Positions 15,510 through 23,241 of a stretch of DNA of 29,524 nucleotides are shown here, piece after piece. A program made the position numbers and the translations under genes. Positions within the stretch are counted from its first letter, which is position 1. Each line of letters starts with the position of its first letter. A model generated the notes under the pieces. It did no database searches and was not told the origin of the DNA. It worked only from the letters and a program-made list of their open reading frames with translations. The stretch is from the NCBI GenBank assembly GCA_020025675.1, contig JAHHRS010000022.1:1-29524 (forward strand), in the 5' to 3' direction. The DNA is from Oscillospiraceae bacterium. Lineage in GTDB: Bacteria; Bacillota; Clostridia; Oscillospirales; Oscillospiraceae.

Positions 15510-16019
15510 CTATAAAAGCACCAGTGCCAGCAGCAATGCCGCCGCAGTACCTACTCCAAGTCCCAGCTTCTTTTCCTGAGGATATGTTTTTCTGGCATTT
15601 TCAAGACTTGTCCTCATATAGGAAATAACCGAAGTTAAAGCTTCAAGCTGTCGCTCCACTTCACAGCGGCCAAGAACTTTTCCCAGCGATGAAACTTGTC
15701 TCAGCTCCTCGTCATTTAGTATTTTGAGATTTTCTCTGGCATTTTCATCCCACAGACTTGAAAATTCCGTCTCGCCAAGCCTGTTAAATGATTTGCTTAG
15801 ATTACCAAAAAAAATCTGTACAGCCCCTTCTGACCGGTCTTTTAATTCGTTGCAAAGTTCCGGCAGTGAACTTAACCTTGTCTGCAATTCTCCGCTCATA
15901 AGTTCAAGAGCGGCGCATATATCCTCAAGTCCTCTCAGTCTCTGCTTTTTTTCGCCTGAATATATAGCTCCGGAGCAAAGCCCCGCCAAAACAATAAGAA
16001 TTGCACCAAGCCAGCGCAT
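15510..16019 (-). CDS. spoIIIAB: Stage III sporulation protein AB
   Basis: 169 residues: an N-terminal hydrophobic segment (1-20), a helical soluble region (about 25-140; LRGLEDICAALELMSGEL), and a C-terminal membrane segment (about 150-169). This is the SpoIIIAB pattern, distantly related to type II secretion platform proteins (GspF-like). The ATG directly abuts the spoIIIAA stop, with AAAGGA as ribosome binding site inside the previous gene. Confidence 0.92.
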   Translation of the reverse strand: MRWLGAILIVLAGLCSGAIYSGEKKQRLRGLEDICAALELMSGELQTRLSSLPELCNELKDRSEGAVQIFFGNLSKSFNRLGETEFSSLWDENARENLKILNDEELRQVSSLGKVLGRCEVERQLEALTSVISYMRTSLENARKTYPQEKKLGLGVGTAAALLLALVLL

Positions 16020-16883
16020 TTATATCCTTTCCGCGGTATATTTTCTTTTTGTACCGCTTCCGCTTATTGTGACAATATATCTGAATACTGCCAGTTCAAG
16101 GACACGTCTGTACAGCGGTCTCATGTATAGCTCGTCCTTGCTGGCTGCGTGAGCGCTTGCAAGGACTCCCACGCCGCATCCGCATATTTGTGATAGAGCA
16201 GAAATATCTCTGGCAGAGCTTATTTCGTCCATAGCGATTATCTCCTCATTCATGCCTTTGAGAAGCATCATAGCCCCTGATGCTTTCGGAACGGATGATA
16301 TAAGGTCCGTGTGTAAGCCTAAATCGAATTGGGGCTTTCCACCTTCTGAGGCTCCCAACTCGTTACGCTCGTCCAAAACGCCTATTCTGTATCCTGAATT
16401 TGACAGTTTACGAATAATTTCCCGCAGAGCCGTTGTTTTGCCCCCTCCGGGTCGAGAAATAAGAAGGGTATTTTTGAACCCCCTAAAGTACATTTCATCT
16501 ATAAGGCTGTCACATACTCCCTTGCACTCTTTCGGAATTCTAATTGATAATGAGCTGAAATTTTTAAACCCTTTCAGTTCTTTATTATGTATAATGCCCT
16601 CCCCGCATAAGCCCACTCTGAGGCCCATAAAACTTATATAGCCCTCACTCATTGCAGGCGCCGCAGTATGAAGTGAGGCCCCTGTTATTTTTTCTAAAAT
16701 CCTTTCAATGTCGCTTGCTGTCACCTCTGTGCCGTATATCTCTTGTTCTTTTCCGTTTATTAAAGCCGTAGGCCTTCTCCCCTGCCTGAGTCTGATTTCC
16801 TCAGGCGCAGCTTCTCGAAAGGCCTCAGCTCCCTGCCTTATCTCCGGCGGAAGCATGTACATAGCTCTGTTAAATCCATCCAT
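16020..16883 (-). CDS. spoIIIAA: Stage III sporulation protein AA, ATPase
   Basis: 287 residues, a secretion-type ATPase of the SpoIIIA channel. The C-terminal RecA-like domain has Walker A ISRPGGGKTTALREI (142-156), Walker B IIAMDEIS (215-222), and the VLDERNELGAS (169-179) stretch typical of SpoIIIAA. The N-terminal part (EEIRLRQGRRP) matches the family. In B. subtilis its ATPase activity is needed for forespore gene expression after engulfment. A sigma-E-like promoter is visible upstream. AGGAAG precedes the start. Confidence 0.95.
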   Translation of the reverse strand: MDGFNRAMYMLPPEIRQGAEAFREAAPEEIRLRQGRRPTALINGKEQEIYGTEVTASDIERILEKITGASLHTAAPAMSEGYISFMGLRVGLCGEGIIHNKELKGFKNFSSLSIRIPKECKGVCDSLIDEMYFRGFKNTLLISRPGGGKTTALREIIRKLSNSGYRIGVLDERNELGASEGGKPQFDLGLHTDLISSVPKASGAMMLLKGMNEEIIAMDEISSARDISALSQICGCGVGVLASAHAASKDELYMRPLYRRVLELAVFRYIVTISGSGTKRKYTAERI

Positions 16884-16902
16884 ATTATCACTTCCTGTGA
16901 TT

Positions 16903-16931
16903 AATCTATGAGATACTGTTTTGAATTATTC
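16903..16931 (-). promoter_or_regulatory. Sigma-E-like promoter of spoIIIA operon
   Basis: On the minus strand GAATAAT (16931-16925) and CATAGATT (16910-16903) are separated by 14 bases. These resemble the Bacillus sigma-E consensus (K-M-ATATT, N14, CATACA-x-T). Transcription would start near 16896, about 13 bases before the ATG. This fits the known mother-cell control of spoIIIA, but the match is by eye. Confidence 0.4.
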
Positions 16932-16970
16932 TTGAAACTTCCACTGTACTGTGTTATTATTCATTATAAT
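16932..16970 (+). promoter_or_regulatory. Sigma-A promoter of the plus-strand membrane protein
   Basis: TTGAAA (16932-16937), 17 bases, then TATTAT (16955-16960); a second -10 like TATAAT lies at 16965-16970. The -35 directly abuts the -35-like element of the divergent sigma-E-like promoter, so the two polymerases would compete for the same DNA. Confidence 0.6.
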
Positions 16971-16997
16971 AAATATAAGCATTTTGGAGGTTATCCT

Positions 16998-17489
16998 ATG
17001 GAAACAAAGATTTTATACGGAGGACTTGCTCTGGTGGGAGGCTGGTTCTGGTTTTTCCTGTTTTTAAGGCAATTTTTCTTCAATATAATGACCGCTTACC
17101 CGCTTATACGGAAAATGAAAAAGCTTGATAAGGATATAATAGCTATAGGTGCAACCAGATACACAAATGTTTCCCTTATAGCTACCGGTTTTATGGCTGC
17201 TTTAGTGGCTTTTCTGGTTCTGTATTTCAGCATAAAAAAGGGCGCCGCTTTCGTTTACATAAATTTTAGTGTAGGTGCAGTTATAGCATTTGGAATGTTT
17301 ATAAATAAGCTAAGCTATCGTAACAAGCCTATGTTTGATGCTTTCTGTGATGCATATTATCGCTTTGTCCCCGATGATGAGCTCCGAACCGCTATATACA
17401 ACAAAAAGTTTGGTCAGGTAAAGTCCCGCCTTAAAGTTATGGGTTTTGAGGGGACCTTTATTCCTGAATTTAAAGAAGAGAAAAAATAA
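16998..17489 (+). CDS. Uncharacterised membrane protein
   Basis: 163 residues from the ATG at 16998, chosen because GGAGG lies eight bases before it; a longer reading from 16908 would include the promoter. Hydrophobic segments lie at about 5-30 (with WFWFFLFLRQFFF), 58-78 and 86-104. The C-terminal 55 residues are soluble and basic/acidic mixed (FCDAYYRFVPDDELRTAIYNKKFGQVKSRLK). I do not recognise a family. It stands alone with its own promoter and terminator, divergent from spoIIIAA. Confidence 0.75.
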   Translation: METKILYGGLALVGGWFWFFLFLRQFFFNIMTAYPLIRKMKKLDKDIIAIGATRYTNVSLIATGFMAALVAFLVLYFSIKKGAAFVYINFSVGAVIAFGMFINKLSYRNKPMFDAFCDAYYRFVPDDELRTAIYNKKFGQVKSRLKVMGFEGTFIPEFKEEKK

Positions 17490-17510
17490 TTATTTTAATT
17501 GCCGTAACAC

Positions 17511-17545
17511 AAAACAGCGGACACTTTACAGTGTCCGCTGTTTTT
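17511..17545. terminator. Bidirectional terminator
   Basis: ACAGCGGACACT (17514-17525) pairs with 17530-17541 across the loop TTAC; A runs on the left and T runs on the right make it act in both directions, between the convergent membrane-protein and HAD genes. An outer GCCGTAA/TTACGGC repeat (17501-17507 and 17562-17568) brackets it and includes the HAD stop codon. Confidence 0.92.
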
Positions 17546-17561
17546 ATATATTCTGTTATTA

Positions 17562-18119
17562 TTACGGCCAGGGCTTTAAGTCACATTTATTTACGATAAA
17601 CGCACGTTTTGCTATCTTTGCCATAGGAGTGTCAGATAATGAATCAGAGTAAAACTCGTCCACTACCGCCTCCGGATATTCAAGTTTAAGCCTTTTAACC
17701 TTCTCTTCGCCTTTGCAATTTTTTCCGTCTATTAAACCTGTCTTCTTATCAAGCTTTGTGGCAATAAGTCTGACTTTAAGCATTTCTGCTATCGGACGCA
17801 GCAAAAAATCCGGAGAGGCTGAAATTATAATATCATCGTTTTGCTTCCGGTCAAGATACCATTTTTCTATTCTTCCGCTTCTTGTAGCCCAAAAGTGCTC
17901 AACGTCACTGTCCACATCATCAAGATATTTCAGAAATGCGAAGCTTTTTTCCTTTAATGACTTAAAATCAGTTCTTTTGAAAAGATACTTTATTCCGTAA
18001 AAAATTGTCATCGGCACTGAACGGAGCATTGCAATCGGATGATGAAGAGCACAGTATAAAGTAAATAATACAGAGCTATCAGGGTTAAAAATAGTTTTAT
18101 CAAAGTCGTAACAGTTCAT
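17562..18119 (-). CDS. HAD superfamily (subclass IB-like) phosphatase
   Basis: 185 residues. Motif I is YDFDKT (4-9) with nucleophile Asp5 and acid/base Asp7; motif II Ser is in IISASPDFL (98-105); a lysine follows in KGEEKVKRLK (136-145); motif IV is YSDSLSDTP (157-165) with Asp159 and Asp163. The helical cap lies at about 15-90. These features fit the HAD-IB group, which includes SerB-like and phosphatidylglycerophosphatase C-like enzymes; the substrate cannot be read from sequence. It is the last gene after the nitroreductase (5-base gap), ending at a strong terminator. Confidence 0.85.
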   Translation of the reverse strand: MNCYDFDKTIFNPDSSVLFTLYCALHHPIAMLRSVPMTIFYGIKYLFKRTDFKSLKEKSFAFLKYLDDVDSDVEHFWATRSGRIEKWYLDRKQNDDIIISASPDFLLRPIAEMLKVRLIATKLDKKTGLIDGKNCKGEEKVKRLKLEYPEAVVDEFYSDSLSDTPMAKIAKRAFIVNKCDLKPWP

Positions 18120-18124
18120 ATCAA

Positions 18125-18640
18125 TTATTCAACAAAATAAACGTAATTTTCCTTTCTCATTTTCATCTTCGGTTCTTCATCCGGATACCCAATTACACAG
18201 CTGGCAATACCTGTATACTCCCCTTTTATGCCCCATTTCCTCAAAAGCGCTTTTCCTTCGGGAAGTTCAAATACCTCATTTAATCTATTTATCCAGCATG
18301 TCCCTAATCCTATGGCATGGGCGGCATTCATCAAATTACCCATGACAAGACTTCCGTCCTGAATTTTATACTCGCTGTGGGTCTCCGCAAGTACAAGCAA
18401 AACGGCAGGAGCGCCGTAATATGGGTTTTCCTGTCCCCTGACTTGTGCATTCAGCCGGGAAAGGGTTTTCACATCATCAGGATTTGTAACAGCCACGATA
18501 ATAGCAGACTGCAGATTTCTTCCGCTTGGAGCACAGACTCCCGCACTTATTACAACCTCAAGTTCCTCTTTTTTCGGACATTGCGGCTTGTACTTTCTTA
18601 TACTGCGCCTGCTTTTTATTATTTCTACTGTCTCATTCAT
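18125..18640 (-). CDS. Nitroreductase family protein
   Basis: 171 residues, an FMN-dependent oxidoreductase of the nitroreductase fold. RRSIRKY (11-17) and APSGRN (37-42) are FMN phosphate-binding elements; GLGTCWI (111-117) and VIGYPDE (149-155) are the other family signatures. Length corresponds to the compact single-domain group. The physiological substrate is unknown. The start overlaps the end of the P-type ATPase gene by 8 bases, so translation is coupled. Confidence 0.92.
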   Translation of the reverse strand: MNETVEIIKSRRSIRKYKPQCPKKEELEVVISAGVCAPSGRNLQSAIIVAVTNPDDVKTLSRLNAQVRGQENPYYGAPAVLLVLAETHSEYKIQDGSLVMGNLMNAAHAIGLGTCWINRLNEVFELPEGKALLRKWGIKGEYTGIASCVIGYPDEEPKMKMRKENYVYFVE

Positions 18641-20606
18641 CTTCCCGTACCTTCTTTTCAGGTTTAAGTATTCTCATAGTATTGAGCATTGAGAAAATCG
18701 TAGTTCCGGCCTCAAAGCCGGCTGCCAAAACTATTGGAATTATACCAAATGCTCCCAAAATAATAAGCAAAAGTTTTACTCCAACAGAGGCTAAAATATT
18801 CATTCTTGCAACATTGGTGCTGATTCTTGAAATTTCCATCATCTTTGGAAGTTTAGCCAAATCATCGCTCATAATTACCACGTCGGCAGTATCAAAGGGC
18901 TTTTCTGCGTCTATGGCTCCGATCGCAATTCCTATGTTGGCCCTTTTCAAAGCTTCTCTGTCGTTTTCCGCATCGCCAACAAAGCCAAGACTTGAGTGTT
19001 CGCCCTTTGTTGCCATAAGATACTCAACGGCAGCCACCTTGCCCTCAGGCATAAGTTCTGCCTTCACCATATCAAAGTTAAGAGATGAGGCAAGAGTCCT
19101 TGAAACCGAGCGCACATCGCCTGTTAAAAGCACCATATTTCGTACGCCCTGACGGCGCATGGATTCAATGGCATCAAATGCACCGCTTTTAAGCTTATCA
19201 ATAACAAGAATATAGCCCCAGTATATTTCATCCACTGCCACATGTATCGCCGCTCCCGCCCGCTGAGGAACTTTATAGTGAATTCCGTGTTCTTCCATAA
19301 GAGAGGCATTACCTACATATATGTGGTGCTTTTTTACATAGGCACTAACGCCCTTGCCGTGAAGCTCTTCAACTTCTGCAATCTCGCCGTCCTGTAGATC
19401 GCTCATCTGTCCAATCTGTCTCAATGCTTTGGCAACAGGGTGCTTAGAATATCTCTCCGCCTCAGCGGCGGCCTGCAATATCTGCTTAGTGCTTATGCCT
19501 TTTTCGGGAAAAACTGCCGCTACGTTGTATTTTCCGTCAGTTATTATGCCGGTCTTATCAAATACCATGGTTTCAGTTCTTGAGAGGTTTTCTAAAACGT
19601 CGGCGTTTTCTACCTTAATGCCGTTTTGAACGCTCTTAATAAGACCGCTCATATAGCAAAGGGGCACGGAAACGCTCATAGCGCATGGGCAAGCCATTAT
19701 GAGAATAACAACGCCTTTTTGAATCCAGTTAACCCAGTCTCCATAAAATATGGGAGGAATTACAGACATTAACACTGCCACCAGCAAAGCAGCCGGTGTA
19801 AAATACCGAAGAAATCTGGAAGCGAAAATCTCCTGCTTAGCCTTTTTCCGGTTTGTGTCCGTCAGACCGTCTATAATTCTTGCGTATGCAGACTTATCAT
19901 GAACTCTGGTAACTTTTATTTTAAGGTCACGGCTTAGGTTTCGGCATCCCGAGAGAACTTTGCCGCCTTCGGTAACGTTAAACGGTCTCTTATCTCCCGA
20001 TATAAGGGAGCTGTCAATAGCGCTCATTCCCTCAACTACAATACCGTCAAGAGGTATTATTTCGCCCGGAGAGACGATAAGAATATCCCCCGGAACAAGC
20101 TGTTCAGGCCTAACAGAAAAGACCCTCCCGTTTTTAAGGACATTTGCTTTTCTGGTTCCGGCACTTATAAATTCATCTATATTTTTTCTGCATATTGAAA
20201 CTGCCAAATTGGTAGCTATTTCTCCGAATCTATATAAATGCATGGCTATATTTGCTTCTATATAAAATCCGGCAGCAAAGGCAGCAACCGCCGCTGCCAG
20301 CATAATAATATCCTCGTCAAAGTAATCTCTTTCCGACAGCATTGCAATAAGACGCATCATTACTCCTGCTGAAACCGTGAGCAAAGGCAATATATACAGC
20401 ACTGTCTTAACCCAGCCCTCAGCCGGAACATAATGAATTCCTATAAGCAAAAGCACGGAAATAATACAAGCTATAAGAGTTTTAAGGGAAAACTGCCGTT
20501 CGCTAAGCAGATCCCGATTCTTTGCGCTTACCAAAGGTTCTTTTTTCACTCTGTGACTTGACTGACTCAGATGTTTATTTTTAGGTGGAGGTAAATGATT
20601 TGCCAT
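18633..20606 (-). CDS. P1B-type heavy-metal ATPase with altered motifs
   Basis: 657 residues. P1B features are the metal-site CPC (306-308), the phosphorylated Asp350 in FDKTG, the P1B-specific SKHP (387-390) in the nucleotide domain, HGKGV (416-420), TGD (495-497), and GDAEND (544-549). Lys611 and Glu632 in the last two helices occupy places used by Lys/Asp in zinc/cadmium pumps. Departures from the canonical pattern are the actuator TGES, here SGDK (203-206); DKTGT, here DKTGI; and GDGxND, here GDAEND. There is no N-terminal HMA metal-binding domain; the first ~38 residues are basic and polar. It may be a working transporter with altered kinetics or a diverged paralogue. TAGGAG precedes the ATG; VanZ is 45 bases upstream. 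Confidence 0.9.
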   Translation of the reverse strand: MANHLPPPKNKHLSQSSHRVKKEPLVSAKNRDLLSERQFSLKTLIACIISVLLLIGIHYVPAEGWVKTVLYILPLLTVSAGVMMRLIAMLSERDYFDEDIIMLAAAVAAFAAGFYIEANIAMHLYRFGEIATNLAVSICRKNIDEFISAGTRKANVLKNGRVFSVRPEQLVPGDILIVSPGEIIPLDGIVVEGMSAIDSSLISGDKRPFNVTEGGKVLSGCRNLSRDLKIKVTRVHDKSAYARIIDGLTDTNRKKAKQEIFASRFLRYFTPAALLVAVLMSVIPPIFYGDWVNWIQKGVVILIMACPCAMSVSVPLCYMSGLIKSVQNGIKVENADVLENLSRTETMVFDKTGIITDGKYNVAAVFPEKGISTKQILQAAAEAERYSKHPVAKALRQIGQMSDLQDGEIAEVEELHGKGVSAYVKKHHIYVGNASLMEEHGIHYKVPQRAGAAIHVAVDEIYWGYILVIDKLKSGAFDAIESMRRQGVRNMVLLTGDVRSVSRTLASSLNFDMVKAELMPEGKVAAVEYLMATKGEHSSLGFVGDAENDREALKRANIGIAIGAIDAEKPFDTADVVIMSDDLAKLPKMMEISRISTNVARMNILASVGVKLLLIILGAFGIIPIVLAAGFEAGTTIFSMLNTMRILKPEKKVREDE

Positions 20607-20651
20607 AATTTTCTCCTATTTTTATGTAAGGTCTAATACTGGACGCAAAAA

Positions 20652-21149
20652 TTATATTTTTCTTCTATCCTTATTTCTGATAAGCCTGTACAGTATAAAT
20701 ATAACAAGCATTATTAATACCGCACAGATGTACCCAACGGAATCTACTGCAACATCCGTAAATCTTCCCGCTCTTCCGGGTACAAAGCGCTGATGAAACT
20801 CGTCTGAGCAGGCATATACAAAGCAGAAGATAAGTGTTGTGAGGGGGGTATAGATAAGCATGTGAGGCAGACTAAAGAAAACTTCTGAAAACAGCAGAAA
20901 GCTACTGACGCCAAGGCAGAAAAATTCAAACATGTGAGCATATTTTCTTATATCATACTCAAAGCCATTATCAGTAAGCGGCGGTAATATTTTTTCCAAA
21001 ATATCTCCTAAAAAGCTTTTTATAAAGCCTTTGCTCAAACTGCCGGAATCGTTACCGTCCTGGGCAGAAAATATGAATATTGCCGCCATTATCAACAGTG
21101 TAAATACCAAATATATTATAAAGCGTCTCTTATGCTTTGCCCTTTCCAT
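20652..21149 (-). CDS. VanZ family membrane protein
   Basis: 165 residues, four predicted membrane helices (about 9-28, 70-90, 97-114, 138-157). VanZ motifs are visible: FSAQ (27-30), RKYAHMFEF (68-76), SDEFHQ (115-120) and the VPGRAGRFTDVAVD stretch (123-136). VanZ-like proteins are linked to low-level teicoplanin resistance in some species, but most have no known role. It is the first gene of the unit that continues into the P1B ATPase, nitroreductase and HAD genes. The ribosome binding site is weak. Confidence 0.9.
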   Translation of the reverse strand: MERAKHKRRFIIYLVFTLLIMAAIFIFSAQDGNDSGSLSKGFIKSFLGDILEKILPPLTDNGFEYDIRKYAHMFEFFCLGVSSFLLFSEVFFSLPHMLIYTPLTTLIFCFVYACSDEFHQRFVPGRAGRFTDVAVDSVGYICAVLIMLVIFILYRLIRNKDRRKI

Positions 21150-21192
21150 AATATAAAGACAGCCCCATTCAAATGCTTATATTTTAAACTTA

Positions 21193-21221
21193 ATAATACA
21201 ATAAAATTTGTATTTTGACAA
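21193..21221 (-). promoter_or_regulatory. Sigma-A promoter of the vanZ-ATPase unit
   Basis: On the minus strand TTGTCA (21221-21216), 17 bases, then TATTAT (21198-21193): a near-consensus promoter about 45 bases upstream of the VanZ ATG. Confidence 0.7.
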
Positions 21222-21336
21222 GCACTATATAAAAAATACGTAAACAACTCAATTACGTCAGTAACTTACGATTTTAAGGAACGCAAACTGTCTTTAACAA
21301 GGTTTTATAATTTATATAACATGTTCCCTGCACATA

Positions 21337-21942
21337 TTATTTGCTGATAACGATTTTTTCGTAAGCTCCGTCTACACTCTCAAAACCCATTTTCTTCATG
21401 TATGGCACATGCTTTTCCCCATAATCTCTGCAAACAAGTTTCCTTATGCCTTTTTTCCCAATCGCATCATACAAAAAGCTGCCTATTGAGCAGTCCCTGT
21501 ATTTTGGTATGGCGTAATCCACTGTCACTTCCAAAGTTTCACTATCTACCATTTTGCCCATAAGTAGCCCAACCGGAGCGGCATCGCAGCACACTATATA
21601 AGCTAGCTCTCCTTTAGAAATGCTCCCGCTTATTTTTGGAAAAAATTCAGCAATATCCTTTTTATAATGGTTCAGAAAATAGGTAAGATATGTTTCGTCT
21701 GTATCGGTGTCCAAAAGGTCGTATTGCTTATTAGAGCCTAAAAGTTTAATAAGATTATAAGTGTTTATAAGGATAATGCAAATATTCATAAGTGCCAAAG
21801 GATAGGAGCGGATAATAAAAGCATATGTGGCAGAAACCAGACTGCCTGTTGTATTAAAAATCCTCAGCTTAACAACCGATGACATCATCAGCGATACTAC
21901 CACCAACGCTGAACCTAAATAGCCGATTAATTCCAGAAGCAA
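21337..21942 (-). CDS. YgjV-like membrane domain fused to acetyltransferase-like domain
   Basis: 201 residues. The N-terminal ~70 residues form three hydrophobic segments resembling the YgjV inner-membrane family (IGYLGSALVVVSLMMSSVVKLRIFN, then SYPLALMNICIILINTYN). The rest (about 75-200) is soluble and GNAT-like: APVGLLMGK (122-130), VDYAIPKYRDCSIGSFLYD (141-159) as the acetyl-CoA loop region, and HVPYMKKMGFE (178-188) as the closing strand. Translation begins at TTG, with GGGGAG eight bases before. I recall similar fused proteins in other gut anaerobes, but no function is known. The stop is near 21337 and no clear terminator follows. Confidence 0.75.
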   Translation of the reverse strand: MLLELIGYLGSALVVVSLMMSSVVKLRIFNTTGSLVSATYAFIIRSYPLALMNICIILINTYNLIKLLGSNKQYDLLDTDTDETYLTYFLNHYKKDIAEFFPKISGSISKGELAYIVCCDAAPVGLLMGKMVDSETLEVTVDYAIPKYRDCSIGSFLYDAIGKKGIRKLVCRDYGEKHVPYMKKMGFESVDGAYEKIVISK

Positions 21943-21974
21943 TTAAACTTCTCCCCTTTCAGTTTTATATTTGC

Positions 21975-22003
21975 ATTGTACAACATGTGATGTTAATTTA
22001 CAA
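21975..22003 (-). promoter_or_regulatory. Promoter for the YgjV/GNAT-like gene
   Basis: TTGTAA (22003-21998), 17 bases, TACAAT (21980-21975) on the minus strand, about 30 bases before the TTG start. The rest of the 335-base gap to 22277 is AT-rich, has one small CTTTTA/TAAAAG hairpin (22063-22078), and shows no other gene. Confidence 0.5.
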
Positions 22004-22219
22004 ACCTGCATTTATTTTTTTACGAAAAAACATATATCTTATAACTTATATTTTCTTTCGGCCTTTTACGCCTAAAAGATATTATGCGTCTTCATTTATT
22101 TTAATATTAGCCCCTTAGTGATCTTAACCTGTACGTGTTAAAATTGTGTGCAGCAAATGAACGCTTGGTAAACTTTTCGTCTGTTCCTTTAATTGGTCAA
22201 ATTTTGTTTCTCTGAGATA

Positions 22220-22248
22220 TTGGCAAAGTGTAAATTACCGAGTATAAT
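22220..22248 (+). promoter_or_regulatory. Sigma-A promoter of the phosphatidyltransferase gene
   Basis: TTGGCA (22220-22225), 17 bases, TATAAT (22243-22248): a near-consensus promoter about 30 bases before the ATG at 22278. Confidence 0.75.
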
Positions 22249-22277
22249 TGACTTTAAACCTTGAAAGGATGTTTTTA

Positions 22278-22865
22278 ATGAAGAAGCTGTCTTCCCGTGA
22301 AATTTTCTCTATCCCAAACATTTTAAGTTATTTCAGAATTCTGCTCATCCCGGTCTTTTGCCTTATGTATCTTAAAGCTGAAGATACCGCAGACTATCTT
22401 TGCTCTGGTGCCGTTGTGCTTATTTCTTCCATTACAGACATGCTTGACGGTAGGATAGCCAGAAAATTTAACATGATTACAGACCTTGGAAAAGTTTTGG
22501 ACCCTGTTGCCGATAAGCTGAGCCACGCAGCTCTCGCCGTCTGCCTTGCAATCCGCCACCCGATCATGTGGGCGCTTATCGCTCTAATGGTGGTTAAAGA
22601 GGGATTCATGGGTATAATGGGAATTTATTTTCTCAGACGCGGCAGAATGCTCAACGGTGCAAAGTGGTACGGCAAAGTATGCACCGCTGCCCTATTTGTT
22701 GGTCTTCTGGTTCTTTTTCTCTTCCCCAATATTCCGGAGCTTTGGGTCAATGTGATTATTGTTTCACTTATGGTCATTATGCTTGCAGCCCTAATTATGT
22801 ACATACCGGAATTTAAGAAAATGTATCGTGGTGAGGCCGGCTTGGAGGTTGGGAAGCCGTTTTAA
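22278..22865 (+). CDS. CDP-alcohol phosphatidyltransferase (PgsA-like)
   Basis: 195 residues, integral membrane enzyme of phospholipid synthesis. The full CDP-alcohol motif is present: Asp54, Asp57-Gly58, Ala61-Arg62, Gly71, Asp75 and Asp79 with the expected D-x2-DG-x2-AR-x8-G-x3-D-x3-D spacing. The N-terminus (SIPNILSYFRILLIPVF) resembles PgsA, which makes phosphatidylglycerophosphate, but the RE-F region after the second helix differs (VVKEGFMGI), so a PgsA paralogue with another acceptor alcohol is possible. AAAGGATG six bases before the ATG at 22278 favours this start over an in-frame TTG 30 bases upstream, which lies inside the promoter. Confidence 0.9.
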   Translation: MKKLSSREIFSIPNILSYFRILLIPVFCLMYLKAEDTADYLCSGAVVLISSITDMLDGRIARKFNMITDLGKVLDPVADKLSHAALAVCLAIRHPIMWALIALMVVKEGFMGIMGIYFLRRGRMLNGAKWYGKVCTAALFVGLLVLFLFPNIPELWVNVIIVSLMVIMLAALIMYIPEFKKMYRGEAGLEVGKPF

Positions 22866-22960
22866 AATTTCTTCCCGTGCCGCCTAAATATTTATCATTC
22901 TTGCACTGATTTTTGTTGAGCGTAATAGCTCTATCAAGGCTCTCTGCAATACATCTCCAT

Positions 22961-23006
22961 AAAAAGTTCCCCTGCTTTGCCTTACAGCAATGCAGGGGAA
23001 TGTTTT
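22961..23006. terminator. Bidirectional terminator
   Basis: TTCCCCTGC (22967-22975) pairs with 22992-23000, with a further inner TTGC/GCAA stem. On the minus strand CTTTTT follows directly, ending the Xre operon; on the plus strand TGTTTTAT follows, ending the phosphatidyltransferase transcript. Confidence 0.85.
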
Positions 23007-23015
23007 ATATTCCGC

Positions 23016-23228
23016 TCAATCGTCAAAATAAAACAGCTCTTCAAATTTTTTATCCAGCGCAATGCACAGAATAAGAGCCAGCTTTGCGGTAGGGTTAAAC
23101 TGACCCGTCTCTATGGAGCTTATGGTATTACGGGAAACACCTACCATTTCCGCCAGTGCCGCCTGGGACAGCTTCTTTTCATTTCGGGCATCTTTTAGGC
23201 GGTTTTTTAATATTAACGCATCATCCAT
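23016..23228 (-). CDS. Xre-family HTH transcriptional regulator
   Basis: 70 residues, almost entirely a Cro/C1-type helix-turn-helix: LKNRLKDARNEKKLSQAALAE (7-27), MVGVSRNTISSIETGQFNP (28-46), then LALILCIALDKKFEELFYFDD. This is the compact YgzD/YozG-like class of repressor. It is the second gene of a two-gene operon (13 bases after the small membrane protein) whose promoter is covered by three palindromes, so autoregulation is likely though not shown. There is no effector domain. Confidence 0.92.
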   Translation of the reverse strand: MDDALILKNRLKDARNEKKLSQAALAEMVGVSRNTISSIETGQFNPTAKLALILCIALDKKFEELFYFDD

Positions 23229-23241
23229 AATTTACGTCTTC

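Noticed and set aside
17501..17568. Outer GCCGTAA/TTACGGC repeat as a mobile-element end
   Set aside because: Only seven bases long and nested around a terminator; no transposase or target duplication.
18526..19152. 208-residue plus-strand frame over the nitroreductase and ATPase genes
   Set aside because: Crosses two well-supported genes on the other strand; no promoter or ribosome binding site.
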